Position numbers and translations under genes: made by a program
Shown here: in pieces, positions 25,426-38,990 of the stretch
How the letters are laid out: every line of letters begins with the position of its first letter
Position numbering within the stretch: the stretch's first letter is position 1
DNA from: Isoperla grammatica
Taxonomy: Eukaryota; Arthropoda; Insecta; Plecoptera; Perlodidae
Direction of reading: 5' to 3'
Assembly (NCBI GenBank): GCA_945910005.1
Contig: OX246739.1
Span: 13,038,029-13,102,028 of the forward strand
DNA length: 64,000 nt
Notes under the pieces: model-generated
Seen by the model: the letters and a program-made list of their open reading frames with translations, nothing else
Database searches by the model: none
What the model was told of the DNA's origin: nothing

Positions 25426-26865
25426 TTCCCCTAGGGGGTAGGGGGCTCCCACACATCATCCGTGATTTGTGAGACATGACGTTTCAAATGAACAAAATAT
25501 ACAGCCATCTGCTGTTATTTCATCGTGTTTTGTTTTGTTATTTGCTTGAATTTTATTTTGATCAAATTGAAGCAGACGCTTTTTGCAGTTACGTATGAAA
25601 AACGGCTTTTATAGTAGGCGTCTATGCCATGTGGGTTTATTAAGATGTTATATAACATAAGATTCCCAGCGGGGTAGGTGTTTTACCTTTTGTCTTACGT
25701 AAGTAACATCATACCTCTATTTTTTTTTTCAAGAGAAACGCGTGCATAGTAATCTAGCAATATCTTTCTTCTAGAACTAATGGAGTGCCGGAAGAGGGAG
25801 GGAAAAGGGGGGAGGGCTAGTGGAAGCACGGCCCCTCTGAATGTCAAGAAAAATAGGAAACTCGACTGTCTTTACATACAATTTTTGTAAGTAAAATCTT
25901 TAAACAATTGATCTATTCGAATAAATGATAAATCTGAATTGTGGACTACTATATACTCTTCTGCTATAAAGACTGCAGTGGCATTAACTAATGTGGTAAG
26001 CGTATCCCTTCTTTACGGTCGTATGAAACTGTTCTTATCAAATCACTGTAGAGTTTAGTAGCTGATCAAAAAAACGTGTCGCCAAATTTGATCTATAACA
26101 CAATAGATATTTAAAACAATGTAAAGTATAGTGTATATGTTATTTTCTAACTTGTAATTGTAATCGATCGTAAGACAGTGTCAATGCCAAATTTTTTACA
26201 CAGTCACAAATAATCATATTAAACCAATGATACTTGGCCCACGTATATATTCCCACTAAAGTGAATGTTATTATTTACTAGCTAATATTGTAGGCGGATT
26301 TTTCATATTATGTAACATAACATTGCAATATCGATAAGCTTGAAACAAAATAATTTTACAAAAATTCAGCACATTGCGATTAAAGAGAAAATAAATTATA
26401 AAAAAGGATGGAACAACCTCATTATAAAAGTATTTGATGCAACAATACGAAAAAAGGAGTCAAAGTGAGGACATGCCTTCAAAACAAAATAACCAGAGTA
26501 ATTACAAATCCATATTATCAACACCCGTTTTCCTCACAACACGACCATAGGCAGACAGTGCTTTATTATAACCATCTCGATTATCCTCATTGCATTAACC
26601 CAGGTTGTGACCTTGGCCACGTGCGCCTGCAGCGTAGTTGTGCACTTTGCTCTAGTGTGGGCTGCAATTATATAGAGCCGACACAATTATTAACTCCTCT
26701 ATCATAAAACGGTGCAATACAGTTTAGAGAGGTTAATCGTAGATGTAAAATTAAGACAACGACCTTCTCCATCCTAAACGCCACCGGCCGGCAAGCTAAT
26801 AAGAGATTATAAAGCAATTATGAAATTTCTACTAGGAATTCGTTCGCCGTACCATAAGTCGTTTG

Positions 26866-26893
26866 CCCCCCCCCCCCCTCCCCCCCACCCCTT
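26866..26893 (-). repeat. C-rich tract
   Basis: C13, then TC, then C6 and ACCCC. The minus strand is a G-rich tract that could form a quadruplex. Confidence 0.85.
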
Positions 26894-29610
26894 TCCCCTT
26901 CGGCCTTCCAACATACGCACTCATGGTTTCGTTGTAGCGTTCCACTAGCTTTAGGCCAGTGCAAGAACTACGCTGCATCATGGTCCCATAGAGGTTTATA
27001 ACATTTTGGCAAGGTCCACTAAATCCCCTGGCAGGGTATCGTCGAACTGCGCGCACGCTACTAGCTATCTAGTGGACCTTGAGATTTTGGATTGTAATTG
27101 TTTTAACCTCCAAATAAGAAATTTTAAACCAGTGAGAAAAGCGTACTATTTCGAAATATCGATTTTTGTTTTTAATTTTACCTCATTAGCAAGAAACCTA
27201 GTTTCGTTCACATGTAATGATTTTGAAGAAGATGCGCGATTTTCGTCATTGTAGTTTTACGTCACTAACAATGCACTTATGTCATGTGTAAAGGCGTTTC
27301 ATAATGACTGTATACACTTTGAAAAATTGCAAATATGGGTTTTAACAAACGTCCTTTATGGATCCGTTGGATTTGGTTCCCTGACATTATGATATAAATT
27401 ATAAACTATCGCAGTCGGGTTATATCTCCTCTCTCTAGATCATATAATTATATTATGATGGATTTAGGTAGTCTGAATAAAAATGGACAAGATGACTTGT
27501 CAAAATAAAGTGTAGCCTAATTAGCAAGAGCAGAGGTTAAGTTAATTACGCAATTTTTTGCATATTGAAATGTTAGTCTCATTACATTCTAAGCCGTAAT
27601 AAAATGTGTAATGTTTACTGAGCGGAAAGTTTCAAATCTAAAATACATGGGCCTATCATTTAATTTGTCTCAATATTTTATACTTTGTTTTTTGTCATTT
27701 TATAATGTACAAGTTCGAGTGCTGATAAAGGTTAATTGCATTTCTCATTAAAACTAGACTTTAAAAGCAATGTAAATAGTAGACGAGTAATATTGAAATT
27801 GGGAAATGTAGTTCTCACTTACTGATTTCAATTGATATACATACTTAAACTTTTACCCCTTTCCAGTCGGATTTCACGACATATAATATTATACCAATCC
27901 GTGTGTACTAGGTGCTTTGATATCGTGTATGTCAATATAAGTAACTTAAAAACATTTCGGACCGATACATTCACAATTGTGCGTACTATGGGCGGATATA
28001 CTATTATTCAAATGTTACGAATAAACCAGCTGCTGTCCTATCCACTCGTTCACATCTCCAGCGTCAACCAGTCATGTCCAACGACGACTAGAGAGAGAGA
28101 GAAAGAGAGAAACAGATTTCTACCGAAGGCTACCACCTCCTCATTTCCAACAAATTAAAGTAATTTTGACACGACTTTGGGTCATTTCTCTAGAGAAAAG
28201 CTATCAATCACAGTAATATGCCATCTGAGAACTGGCTCGTAATTCAACGACTAATAGTTTTACAACCGGTTTCCAGCCGCCTAGTTTTACATTGGGGATA
28301 TTTTAATAGTTGTAGGGTTTCTTCGTAGAAAAAGAAATCTTAGTTTCTAACCACCTGTATCATACATATTTCACGAACTTTTCATCTAGATTTGTTTTGA
28401 ATGAAGATTAGTGAGATAAATTTTATTGAAATACATGTACGAATTTCATGTTTTATCGCATGTATGATATTCTAATTCTCAATTTTTTTTGCAGTAAATT
28501 ATGTACAGAAACTTTCAAGGAAAGTTAATCAATCATGGAATCAAATTTCAACGCACCTTTCTCATATTGTTGCAATGTGGTCAAAAAAAGTATTTTAAAT
28601 GTCATGTGGGTTATCCAAATATTTTACTTACCGTTACATTCCAACTCCACGTTTTACGTTTTCTCAAGAAAGTAGCTGACATTTAGCGTAGGAGTCATTA
28701 AAACAATCCCGGCTGTTTTCGTTAATTATTGATACTAAAAAAGATCTAGTTGCATCAATTCTGTCCTCTATTGTGAATGAATTTAAAAAAAAGTTGGATT
28801 AATTGAAACAACTGTTCCATTCATTTTATTGGTCGGCAATCAACTCTTTATCATAACCCCCAACTAACTCACGTTAGGGTGATGGAATCTCAAAGAAGGA
28901 AACAGGTGCTCACAAATCCTGATTGGATATCAAGTGTCTTGTAGTCGTTGTTCAATCTCTCATTCTGCGTTTAGTGACCATGTTGACAGCAGCTTACTGC
29001 TGCCGCTTACACCTGGCCTACACACCGAGTATCATTCTTATAACATTACCACTGTGTATGTATCTAAGATATATAACTCGCTTCGATAATCTAAATGGCC
29101 ATGAGTTATCGTGAAACATCTATTAGAGGAAACGAGGATTAACTAATCGATGATTACACGGGATGTCTCGGTTAAATTATGGCAATCGTTTAAATGAATG
29201 GACTATGAAATAAAATAATGCAGACGGCGCGGTACAGCTGCTAATTGTGTTTTGCTAATGAATAATGTTGTAATTAAGGGATCTTAATTGTATCGGGTGA
29301 AATGGCAGGCTACAATAACTCTTATTATTTTCAATTCATTAATCAAAATTTTTTGCGTTCCACATTTGTAGCAAACGGACAATGGATACAGCGGTATAGA
29401 AAATTATTTGGATCTGCCGCCAAATGATAGTTTGAAACAAAATTAACTTATATGAATAGCTAAATACAGTTGGGGACATTAAAATGTGGTAATAAAACAT
29501 GAATAGAATCGATTTAATCGATTAAAAGCAATTTGTGGGTATGCGGTCTACTGTTTGATCGATCATGTGTCAGCAATCACAGTAATAGCAGTTGAATAAT
29601 GGTTTGTTCA

Positions 29611-29692
29611 GCGCCGGGTAGCTTAAAAATGGAAAGTACACCGAAACGTATAGAGCCGGAGAATCTGGTTTCGATTCTCAGTCGAGGCAAAC
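29611..29692 (+). mobile_element. Pseudo-tRNA SINE head
   Basis: A-box-like TAGCTTAAAAATGG (29619-29632) and B-box-like GGTTTCGATTC (29667-29677) are separated by a tRNA-like distance. The flanking GAGAATC/GATTCTC pair can form a stem. The cloverleaf is incomplete, so it is a SINE head or degenerate tRNA rather than a functional tRNA. No second copy was found in the window. Confidence 0.4.
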
Positions 29693-30720
29693 ATTAATTA
29701 CATCACATATCACACTATCCATATAGTTCGATTAAGCTAAATCCGTGTAATAATATTATATATATCATAAAATATGGTCACATATGTAGGCTTACAGTTA
29801 TTTTGGGAAAAAAATGTACATTTATCAAAAGAATTTGAAAACATGGAAAACAACCAATCAAACATGATATTTTACTATTTTACTTCGAAGAGTCAAGCCC
29901 CGAAAACGAAGTCTAGTTTGATTTGTGAACATGGTCATGTAAAAAGACGGTTCATTGATTTTAGTTGGGCAAGGTGTATAACAAACTTGGAACTCTCAAT
30001 CCGAACAAGATAAAGATCATCAAAAACCATCAATTACTGCTAATGGTTACGGTTCAATAGTTTTGCCACCGAGTTTGAGTTTGTGTGGTTTCTAGTGGCA
30101 GACGAATTGCAATATTAATAATATACTCCAGCCATTATTTATATACATGTCGATGCAGTCTGATTAACATTAATGCAGTCTTTCGTAATTTCTTAATTCC
30201 CTACTACAATCAGTCAACCAGTCAATTACACTAACAATGAGAAGAACTGGATTCCCAATGGGTGGTTTCCAGAGAATCAGAAACGCCTCGAATTAGAATT
30301 CTGTTTAGTAACGGAGAAGAATATCAGATCGCGTATCAAGTCTTAAAGTTAGTGACTAGTCTTTGTCACTGTCACTTCAAATGACCTGTTCCTATTTTTT
30401 AACGTAGTTAAAAGTCAACAATAAGTAACCATTCCTGTTACGCATTAGGTACGTAGGCGTACAAACAGAGGCATGTTTGTGATAAGATCACACGGTCTTT
30501 ATAAGGTAATGCTTTATAAGCTGGAAAAGGCTTTGCTTTATGGAAATCAACTCAATTTCAATGAAAAGTTTTACAATTACCATTTCTCTGATTATTATAC
30601 CTATACATTTATCTGAAAACGTAGCTGTGTCACATTTTTTTACGTCATGCATCTGTTATGCGCACTGATGGGATCTTACATCAATAGGTAGACCGAACGC
30701 GCCGAGCATAATTATTTACA
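29693..30720. other. AT-rich non-coding stretch
   Basis: One 79-codon frame (29774-30013, plus) starts with a true ATG but has no recognisable domain. Nothing else is supported. Confidence 0.45.
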
Positions 30721-30872
30721 CCAGGGTTGGGCAAATCCCAAGCAAATCCCGCTAAGGCATTGAGTGTCAGACTTGGTGGATGGTATTTTGTAATGATTAC
30801 TGATTAGTTAGTGATTATGATTAGTGTGATAATGATTAGTGTTAGTGTTTTGATAATGATTAGATACTAAAA
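30721..30872 (+). mobile_element. Possible single end of a hAT-type element with GATTA-rich subterminal repeat
   Basis: CCAGGGTTGGGCAAA resembles hAT termini that begin CAGGGTT. It is followed within 80 bp by a run of TGATTA/TGATTAG phrases (about 30796-30866), like the TAATTACT-rich subterminal repeats of such elements. No inverted partner was found, so the other end is missing or the match is accidental. Confidence 0.35.
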
Positions 30873-30986
30873 TGTGTCTTCAAAGTATTCTATTTTGGCA
30901 GATTTCTACAGTTCATTTGAAATTCGCTCTTGTGTGTGTTATAATCTCATATGGTTTTGACTTTGTCATAAGATTTTACTGAATGT

Positions 30987-31020
30987 TTAATTAATTAATT
31001 AATTAATTAATTAGTTAATT
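30987..31020. repeat. (TTAA)n microsatellite
   Basis: Eight or so TTAA units with one A-to-G interruption near the end. Confidence 0.9.
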
Positions 31021-31612
31021 TATTTATTTGTTATTATTTCAATGATACAGAAATAATTCTGAAAATCACAACGAGCATTTACTTAGTCAATCTCACCTTT
31101 GTGCCTGTGGTATGGAAGCATAGATACACAAGTATGTAACTAATGTAAGTATGTATAATTAATAATTAATTTAAATGTATAAATGCACACATTCGTAGCA
31201 TTCTATTTAACTCGAACAATAACTGTGATTGAGTATTTTCAATGTAATAGCAACCAATATCATTAATGGCTACAATTCACGTAGTAGATCGCAATTCTAA
31301 ATATTTTTACGATGTTTCGTTGTTGTTGTTCTATAACAAATTCAGACAAGGAAAATTCACGATTTGTCAACTTTTGGTTATGCATGTGAAGACATTTATT
31401 ATATGGCTGTGCATATCGACATGGCAATATACATATAGACACTGTATGCTGGTCTATAAGACATAAAAATAACGCAACGCTCTTTCTGAGTCCATTTCTA
31501 TGTTAATACTGTTATAGACCTAGTTAGCCATCCAAATTGGGTCACACAGCAGGGAAGCAATCATGTACCATACACGATGTATTAACAAGCAACAAACAAA
31601 TTACTTACAGAC

Positions 31613-32056
31613 TTAGATAAATGAGTGTTGAAGGATCAGTTCGGTAGGTAAGTAGGTACACCCCTGACTTAAATGCCTGGCGATCTCCATGTTAGGGGGC
31701 GGATAGATAATAGTGACAGGCAAACACACGTGCTCTACATATAAGCGAGTCTGAGAGAAGAAGAAGAAGAAGGAGAGAGATAGTGTATCCACTGTGCTGT
31801 GGGTGACTACCGAGCTGATTCTAATATCTTGTGTTATGTAACCAGACCTATCCATCTTCCGCTCCGACAACCAAAGGCAGATAGAAGCAGTACCTATAAA
31901 TTTGGAGACTAACCCGTTCATTACGTATAAAATAGAAGCTGGGATCGAAGGCGCATCGACAATGGGAACAGGCCGATCAATCTGCATACGGCGGAAGAGT
32001 GGTCGGCCAGAGTGGGTGGATCGCCTTCTTTTGAGCTCTGACGTATCTGGGGCCAT
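31613..32056 (-). CDS. Weak candidate exon, 147 codons
   Basis: The frame starts with a true ATG and lies in a G+C-richer patch. The first 100 residues have a mixed, protein-like composition (MAPDTSELKRRRSTHSGRPL at the start). The remainder passes through a GAA/TTC-rich tract (five Phe in a row), more like intron than protein. I recognise no domain. At this local base composition a frame of this length can arise by chance in 64 kb, so this is only a place to look for transcript support. Confidence 0.15.
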   Translation of the reverse strand: MAPDTSELKRRRSTHSGRPLFRRMQIDRPVPIVDAPSIPASILYVMNGLVSKFIGTASICLWLSERKMDRSGYITQDIRISSVVTHSTVDTLSLSFFFFFSQTRLYVEHVCLPVTIIYPPPNMEIARHLSQGCTYLPTELILQHSFI

Positions 32057-35000
32057 TACTTTACTCCAACAGTAGTAACAATATTGAAAAGTGAGAGAAT
32101 GTGGCCTCAGAGATCTCTCTGTCTTCAGATAACGGTATCAATTATTTTGTTAGGAAAAACATTATTTGTATTATCTTTCGTTGTGGAACTTTGGGCCAGT
32201 TAATATCAATTTGCATTACTTAAAAGAATACTCAACAAAACATAATTTAAAATAGAAGTGCTTTTCATGATTTTTCACGATTTTATGCAATACTTACCTC
32301 TTGCCACAAGTTGGTAGCAAACGTACATGCGTGTATAGACATACTACTAATCAAAATTTTTTGGGAGTCTAACACTTAGCTGCAAGTTCCCATACTATAG
32401 CCATCGTAATGTATAAAACTAATAAATAGCAATACTAAAAATGTCACCCTCTATATTCAGAAGTGTTAAGCCACTGTTAATCAAAGGATTCTTATTTTAA
32501 ACGTAGATTTATGTAAGGTGCAAGTTTGTGAAGGAGTATGACGTTAAAAAATTTGTGAGAACCATCTATGTTGATGATATATGCTCTAACCACTACTACT
32601 TTTATAAGAAAATGTTTTTTAAATCATAAATCACAACGACTTGTTCATACAATTTATCTCCATGTAAACATTTAGGTTTCTTCTGTAAGCAGATTCATCA
32701 GCTTTCGCTCAGAAGCAACTGGTAATGATCGCCTTTGTATACTAATGTAAAATCCATAGATTCATTTATTATAATATTTACATCAATCTATTTTGTATTT
32801 TATGTAATCGATTGACGGTGCCTTTGTTACGGAGTTCAGAAAAACAAAACAGCCTAGTGAAATGCTGTTAAATCTACTTCTATAATATGAGTTTTGTTTG
32901 CACGTTTTCTGTTTCAAGTGTACGCCATTAAAAGTATAAATGCTCTACTCAGTCATAAAACTACTGTTTATGTATGCGATTACATTTTAACATCCAAGGG
33001 CGTCTAAACGCCGAGGAATGAAGCTACATAAAACGCATCAATATAAATTAGTTCGGAATCTTAATGAAAGTACTTTTACTACCTACTTACAGTAGTTGCA
33101 CATCGTTTATTCATAACACGTCAAATAATCAATCAATAAAACTATAATTACAATGGCTGTAGCTGCAGTATGACCTCATTGCGTGGGTATGTAAAGATGG
33201 AGCAACTGGAGTAAGTATAAGTACACCCGAGCACACGGCAGCCATTACTCATTCAACTCTTTATACACTTCTCGGTGGACCCAACCGCTGCAGCGTCGGT
33301 TCGGTCCAAACGGTGAATGACAAACGCTGGTTTTTGGCCGCGGGACAGCACAATTCACAATCTCTCATAGAGGATTATGCGGCGGACAATCCATTCTCCA
33401 ATTCATTTGGTCGATGAGCGATGACGGTTTTTTAACCGGTAGCCTTTAGTTCGCAGCATACTTAGCTGCGGGGACCAACTGACAGGATTTATTGTCAACG
33501 GACCTGGTTCCCCCTTTTTTTTGATGATGAATCTGCAATTTAAAACATATTTTATTTGGTAGCCATACATAGAAACATTAAATATAGGATTATAATTTGA
33601 ACCTTTTGATATGGTTATTAGTTCCTATACAATAATAACAATACACAATAAAAGTTACATCAAATGGGATACAACAATAGCAATGACATCAATAATTTTT
33701 CACTCCATAAGGTTTTTAATATAGTTTAACTTAAGTACAAGTACCGATAATTACTAACGACATAGAAATTAAACAATTAGCAAGCATTATAATATTGAAA
33801 CCTGGTCAGGGAAAACTTTTGTAATGAATGAATTTGCATATCGCATCCAAAAATTAAAACCATATTTTTTAAATGTAATGCACGCACATGTTGACTTACT
33901 AAAGCGACTTCTTGTTATACTAAGAAACAAAGATCAAGAATATATATAATCATTTTTGTATAACTGATTTATTTTTTAATTATATTATTAGAATGGATTC
34001 CTCCTTTATTTTTTCATTGTCATGTTTTGCAAGGATATAGCGGTCTCAATCTTCGTTACAATCATAACTATCGAGTCGCAAAGTTATAAATTCAAGATGG
34101 TGTTCAGTACGAGACAAGGTCGTGGGTGTCTAATGACTTAAAATGACCTATTGTAAGAAAGACGAAACAGTGGAAAGGGCGAATCGGTAACTTAGCTTGA
34201 ATGATGTGTGATTAATTTTAATAAATAGTTGTCGATTGGTCACCCCGTCACTTTCAGACACTAAAGATGAGTGGACATTGAGTGACAAGAGAATATGCGC
34301 TGTGAGAAAATATGTGGTATCACGCGGTGCCCCCCCCCCCCAACCCCTCTTACTCCCTCCTCCACCTTTCACACGTGACAAGCATGGCGAGTGATCGGGT
34401 ATGATCACAGATCATTATTTGAAATCGAGAAACCTACTAAATAATTTTCCTTTAGCTTCCTCAGCAATTTCAGCAAACGATTTTATCGGTTCTGAGACAT
34501 AAAATTAGTGTAGAAAATTACTAAAATATAAGTTTTATATCCACATTTGTGGGGAAATATACATACTAAAGTAATCTTACCAAATTTTAAAAACAAACCA
34601 TCAATTAATAATTTAGATTTGAAATTTGGAAGTGTAATATACGTCCCTGTACAGTAAACATCAAATTAAAAATCATTTACCAACCGATACCATATATTTA
34701 ACTATTTTGCAGATATTTTAATCACTGTGGTCAAAAACGTACAATTTCAAATGCTGTCCATAGCAAAACAAAACAGTCAGGAATATTTCGTTGTTGCATA
34801 CAGGATCAAAACACTATGCCTATATGTCGAGTCTAATAGACTGTAAATTAGGCGTGTCGGCAAGCTCATATTTAAACTTACCTTTCTCCGCAGTGAAGAC
34901 TACTGTCAGTCAGTCATTCAATCGCTAATGACTGTGATAAAGTACTATACAGTGTTGGGTGGGAGGATATACGCAATATTGGTCTGTTATGGCCTCCGCG

Positions 35001-35702
35001 GGAGGTGGCCAGATGTACAAATAAGCCCGCTTGCCCGCTCGGGTCATTACAACATTACTGCAATATATTATGCGTTCTGTTAGCTGATGGATCGTTGTTG
35101 CGTCATTCGAACATGCACATCTTTCATTCATAGGGAATCGTAATCTCAGCAGCGGGATACACACACATTCCATGGTGAGGTGTTTGCACTAGCCACACGT
35201 GAAGGCATTGATACCACACTTATACAGTCGAGTCTAATTCACGGTTTGTTTGATGGTCAAAGATATCAATGTCATGTGCACGTTAATCGCACTATGTCGT
35301 TGAAAGCTGTTGTAATGTTATAATCGTGAATAATTGACTTGATATTTGGTCACGTGACATGGATAGCAGTTTGCATAGTAAATTTTAGGTGGTTATCCGA
35401 GTAGAAAATCTTGAACTGGGATGAGTTATGGGAAGTTGTATTAAATACCGATTTCGTCATCAGTCAGGTGTTTAAGTTGCCGGCAGGCCGGGTTTTATTG
35501 GTCGAGGAGTCTTGAAATGCAAGAAACTCATTCCTAGTATTAATAACATGAAGTTATAATAGTAACTTTAGAAAGGAAATTTGTTACACATTTTCATACC
35601 GGATTTTGAATTTATTTTCTTTATTATCTTCTTCAACATCCTCCAAAAATATTCCAAACATATTTGAAGTAGAAAGAACTTGAGCTGACACTAAACGAAC
35701 AC
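32057..35702. other. Gene-poor stretch
   Basis: AT-rich except for a G+C-richer block at about 33175-33500, which has varied sequence and CpGs (CGCTGCAGCGTCGGTTCGG, GGCCGCGGGACAGC) but no long open frame. It might hold a regulatory region or a decayed repeat. A C12 run lies at 34330-34341. A GC-richer patch at 34960-35180 includes an 82-codon minus-strand frame with no domain. Confidence 0.45.
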
Positions 35703-36071
35703 GATCACAATAAGTGGTATTTCTGCACAACATATCTTATTCATGTATTTTGATGTCATTTTTCATTGTGTTTGGACTTTTATATCTGAAAAAGAAAGGG
35801 ATAACCAAAATTCGAAATTGTGTATTCGTTTGTGCTGCTCCACGTCACCAATACCTCTTACGTCTTGCTACTCAATCATGACAAAAAAGCATACATCGAC
35901 AAATAAATGTATTGTGACAATCACAATAAGTGGTATTTCTACACAACAGATCTTATTTATGTATTTTGATGTCATTTTTCATTGTGTTTGGACTTTTATA
36001 TCTGAAAAAGAAAGGGATAACAAAATTCGAAATTGTGTATTCGTTTGTGCTGCTTCACGTCACAAATACCT
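35703..36071. repeat. Tandem duplication, 216-bp period
   Basis: About 35703-35856 and 35919-36071 are near-identical, with scattered substitutions and a 1-bp deletion (GGATAACCAAAATTCG versus GGATAACAAAATTCG). The approximately 60-bp segment between them is present once. The 128-codon frame that spans both copies (35743-36129) repeats the same peptide and is a consequence of the duplication. Confidence 0.93.
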
Positions 36072-38139
36072 CCTCATTGGTATCGATATGCTAGAAATTA
36101 CCCGGTGCTGCTGCAGACGAGGCCATTAGAGGTAATCTTATGTAGAAATTATTTTAAATACGTCTTGCGGGTGTAGGATTATCTCGCGTGTTGTCTGTTC
36201 GGCAGCTGCCATCAAGTCCAGTCCGTCAGTACCATATGCAGCCTCACGTGCCCCATCTCCTCAAGGCTGCATTCGATTAGAGACCGACCTGACGTAGAGG
36301 AATCGGATCCATCTTACTTAACTGATATAAGTAATGGTACCTACATCCACCTGCATTCAAAACACTCTAGGTAAATAACTTAAATTGCTTCCACTTAAGT
36401 AAACCGTGTTTGCTTATGTATTTGTCTTCTTTAGTTTAGTTAGCGCTTTTAACACCTAAGGGTTTCACTAATACACGTGCCAATGTGATGTTTACCTTAA
36501 CTTTGTCGAGACATTGAGATGTGTATGTGTTTACATGGATATTTATTGCGTGTAATTTATGTGCAATGATATGAAAACATGCATTTTGCACCTATAAATG
36601 GCCTTGAAGGAAAAACGTGTATATGCACACTGCACAGTTATGTAGCCATGGTTTTGTTTTTGTTTTGCGGGATGATTTATGTTAATGCCTATAACGCCTT
36701 CGTTGCAGTATTATAGCTTCAGACATAACAGGCAGATCGAGAGCAGATGTGGCCGTCTTACTATCAAACAAGGCTATAACGATTGAGACTATTCATTTTA
36801 AAAATACATTAAACACGCGAATGAATGTTTAGTAAAATGAATAATACATATTTTAAGTTTATTATTATTTTAGTTTCCGGTTTAATGCCATGCAAGCATC
36901 ATCTGCTAAAACTAAAATTGTTTTATCTCATGGAAACAATAGTTAGTTTTACAATAGTGACTTGTTTTGTCTAAATAAGTGTTGCTCTCAAAATGTATTT
37001 ATGTTAACTTTCGTCTGCGGCGATGTAAATATTCTGAACACTGAGAGTAAAACTACTACTTTCTGAAAAGCTGCAAATCCAGTTGGAACGTCTTTGTTTG
37101 AGCTCCGCGATATAACTAATCACCTTGCTTACTACTTGTTGGATCCCTGGGTGCTGAGACGCTTCAGGCTCCGTCGGACAAGACGAATACTAACCTCTCA
37201 CCCCGCGCAAGTTATTACTTAGAGATTACGCTCGCTAAAGTGTGTGTGAATGCTGCTAGATGAAGGTCTACCATTAGTTATCGGCTAAATAAGACGGATT
37301 ATTATTCACATCTATAATACCACGCATGATTTCGAAATACCACAATTCGATTCATGAGCGTAATGAACGTGATGTTTGCCGCGCATCACAGTCGTTATCA
37401 TTCATGATGTATTGACCAATCAGGTTTAATTAGGTGCACTTTATTATCCGGAGTGTTGAAATACTTCTATTGTATGTGTAGGTGGTCAGCTTCAAACTGT
37501 ACATTAGGCAGCATTGTCGTGTCCTGATGGGGATTATAATTTATATCGAAATTACAAGTAGTGGAGGGACACAATAACAATTAGTCATTACTCATTAGCT
37601 TTAAAGTTGAATTGATATGCATAACCTCGTTCCATTGTAGGGGTGTGTAGGTCATATTTTATCGGGTTGCGTAGATTCCTCACCTGAGTTACCATTTAGG
37701 TGTACACAAAAAAACGAATAGTTCAATTAAGTTGGGGGTGTGTGTCAACTCCTTAGAGTAAAACAAAGGGTCGCCAACTATGAGATCTGTGTTAAATATA
37801 CTGAAGTAATGAGAGATATTAAATTTTGAATCACTTATTCTATTATATATCATATATATTATATATCACTTATTCCGGTTATAATCAATATTTTAAAAAA
37901 CATCACCAGATGAACAATTTAATGCGTAGTGGTTCGGTAAACGTTCTACATTCGTAAATATCACAGAATTAAAAAAAACACAAGCAACTAATTAACAATT
38001 GGCCACGCTGTCCAATAAATTAACATTATTTTACCGCTTTAATCCGGGTTTCTCCTTTAATCGCCGAATAAAGAAAAGCAAATGTATGTAAAACATCGTT
38101 TAAGTTGGCTGTTTCTGACGTTGAGCCTCTAAAGCTGTC
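36072..38139. other. Non-coding stretch
   Basis: No frame above 60 codons is worth reporting. A self-complementary AT run (ATATATCATATATATTATATATCAC) lies at about 37845-37870, between two TCACTTATTC phrases. Two moderately G+C-rich patches (36165-36310 and 37100-37230) hold no recognisable exon. Confidence 0.5.
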
Positions 38140-38412
38140 ATCTTGGAGTCGGCCGACTACTTGCTGAGGTCACGGCTTACGCAGGTGATCGCGCCCCATG
38201 TGGACACCTTGTGGCAACAGGTGCTTGGGAAACTGGATCGGTGGCGCCGCGGGGGAGTTGGCCTTCGCTCTCCTCCGGTCTAGGTCTGCAGGCAGCGCCT
38301 CCATTGCGCAACGTGCCGGCCGGGCGACATTTTCAACATAAGCCCCAGCGCGGGGAGCGGAATAATTATATTAATAATAATAATTGTGTCTTTATTTTTT
38401 TTTTATTTTACA
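38140..38412 (+). mobile_element. GC-rich block with AT-rich tail, possible 3' end of a non-LTR retrotransposon
   Basis: About 210 bp rich in G+C and CpG stop abruptly at GGGGAGCGG. They are followed by ATAATTATATTAATAATAATAATT and a T-run, the layout of a non-LTR element 3' end with an ATT-type tail. Several frames are open through parts of the GC-rich block, but none could be matched to a reverse transcriptase or other domain. It could also be a small CpG island. No second copy lies in the window. Confidence 0.3.
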
Positions 38413-38892
38413 TAAAAAATACAACCGCACTGGTACATGAAAAAATACATTAGAAAATAATGTATTATGAAAAGAAAAAATGGGTGAATTTAAGTACATA
38501 TGTACTTTCCTTACAATAAACCCTTCTAAAAATTACACTATATGAATATAATAAGGATATAATAAGGATCTGAGATATGTATATGCGAGCATGAGGTTAA
38601 TCAGTTCATAAAGCGGCGTCCGAATCAGGCTCACCACACGTCGCCGGGGTGATCATCATGGGTATTTAGGTATTGCTGAAAACAGTACGGACATTTTATG
38701 TAGATAGGTCAAAATGTAGTAGCGGTTGGGCGAGAAGACATGGAGAACAATAATAGTGCAAGACAACCTAGGAGGCTGATCGACTAACGACAGTGACTTG
38801 TTTTCTCCTGTGTCACGTGTATAATGGAGAGGGGTAAGTCCAGTGTATCTAGCAGATAACTATACGACGTGTTGGCTTGTGATGCTGTTTCG

Positions 38893-38990
38893 GCTATGAC
38901 TCATATTTTGGCAACGATGCTAATCTAGATGATGAGAGAGTGAAAAGTGCAACGACATCTATGCCGTGGCCGGGAATCGATCTTAGAAAT
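38893..38990 (-). mobile_element. SINE family B, short copy
   Basis: On the minus strand, a B-box-like AGATCGATTCCCGG is followed by CACTCTCTCATCATCTAGATTAG and CCAAAATATGAGTCATAGCC. This matches the 3' domain of the copies at 9.2 and 11.3 kb. It is clearly diverged. Confidence 0.65.

Larger units (their letters stand above)
20891..29610. other. Long gene-poor stretch
   Basis: About 8.7 kb of mostly AT-rich sequence. Open frames reach 120 codons at most (21647-22009 minus) and show no domains. Visible items are a G15 run (25411-25425), a C13 run (26866-26878), a CpG-richer patch with an ACGCACGCACGCGCAC tract (about 25110-25200), a GAGA tract (28089-28111) and a pseudo-tRNA-like phrase TGGTGAAGCGGTTGACAC (22552-22569). 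No exon is supported. Confidence 0.5.

Noticed and set aside
35743..36129. 128-codon plus-strand frame with an internally repeated peptide
   Set aside because: It is created by the 216-bp tandem duplication.
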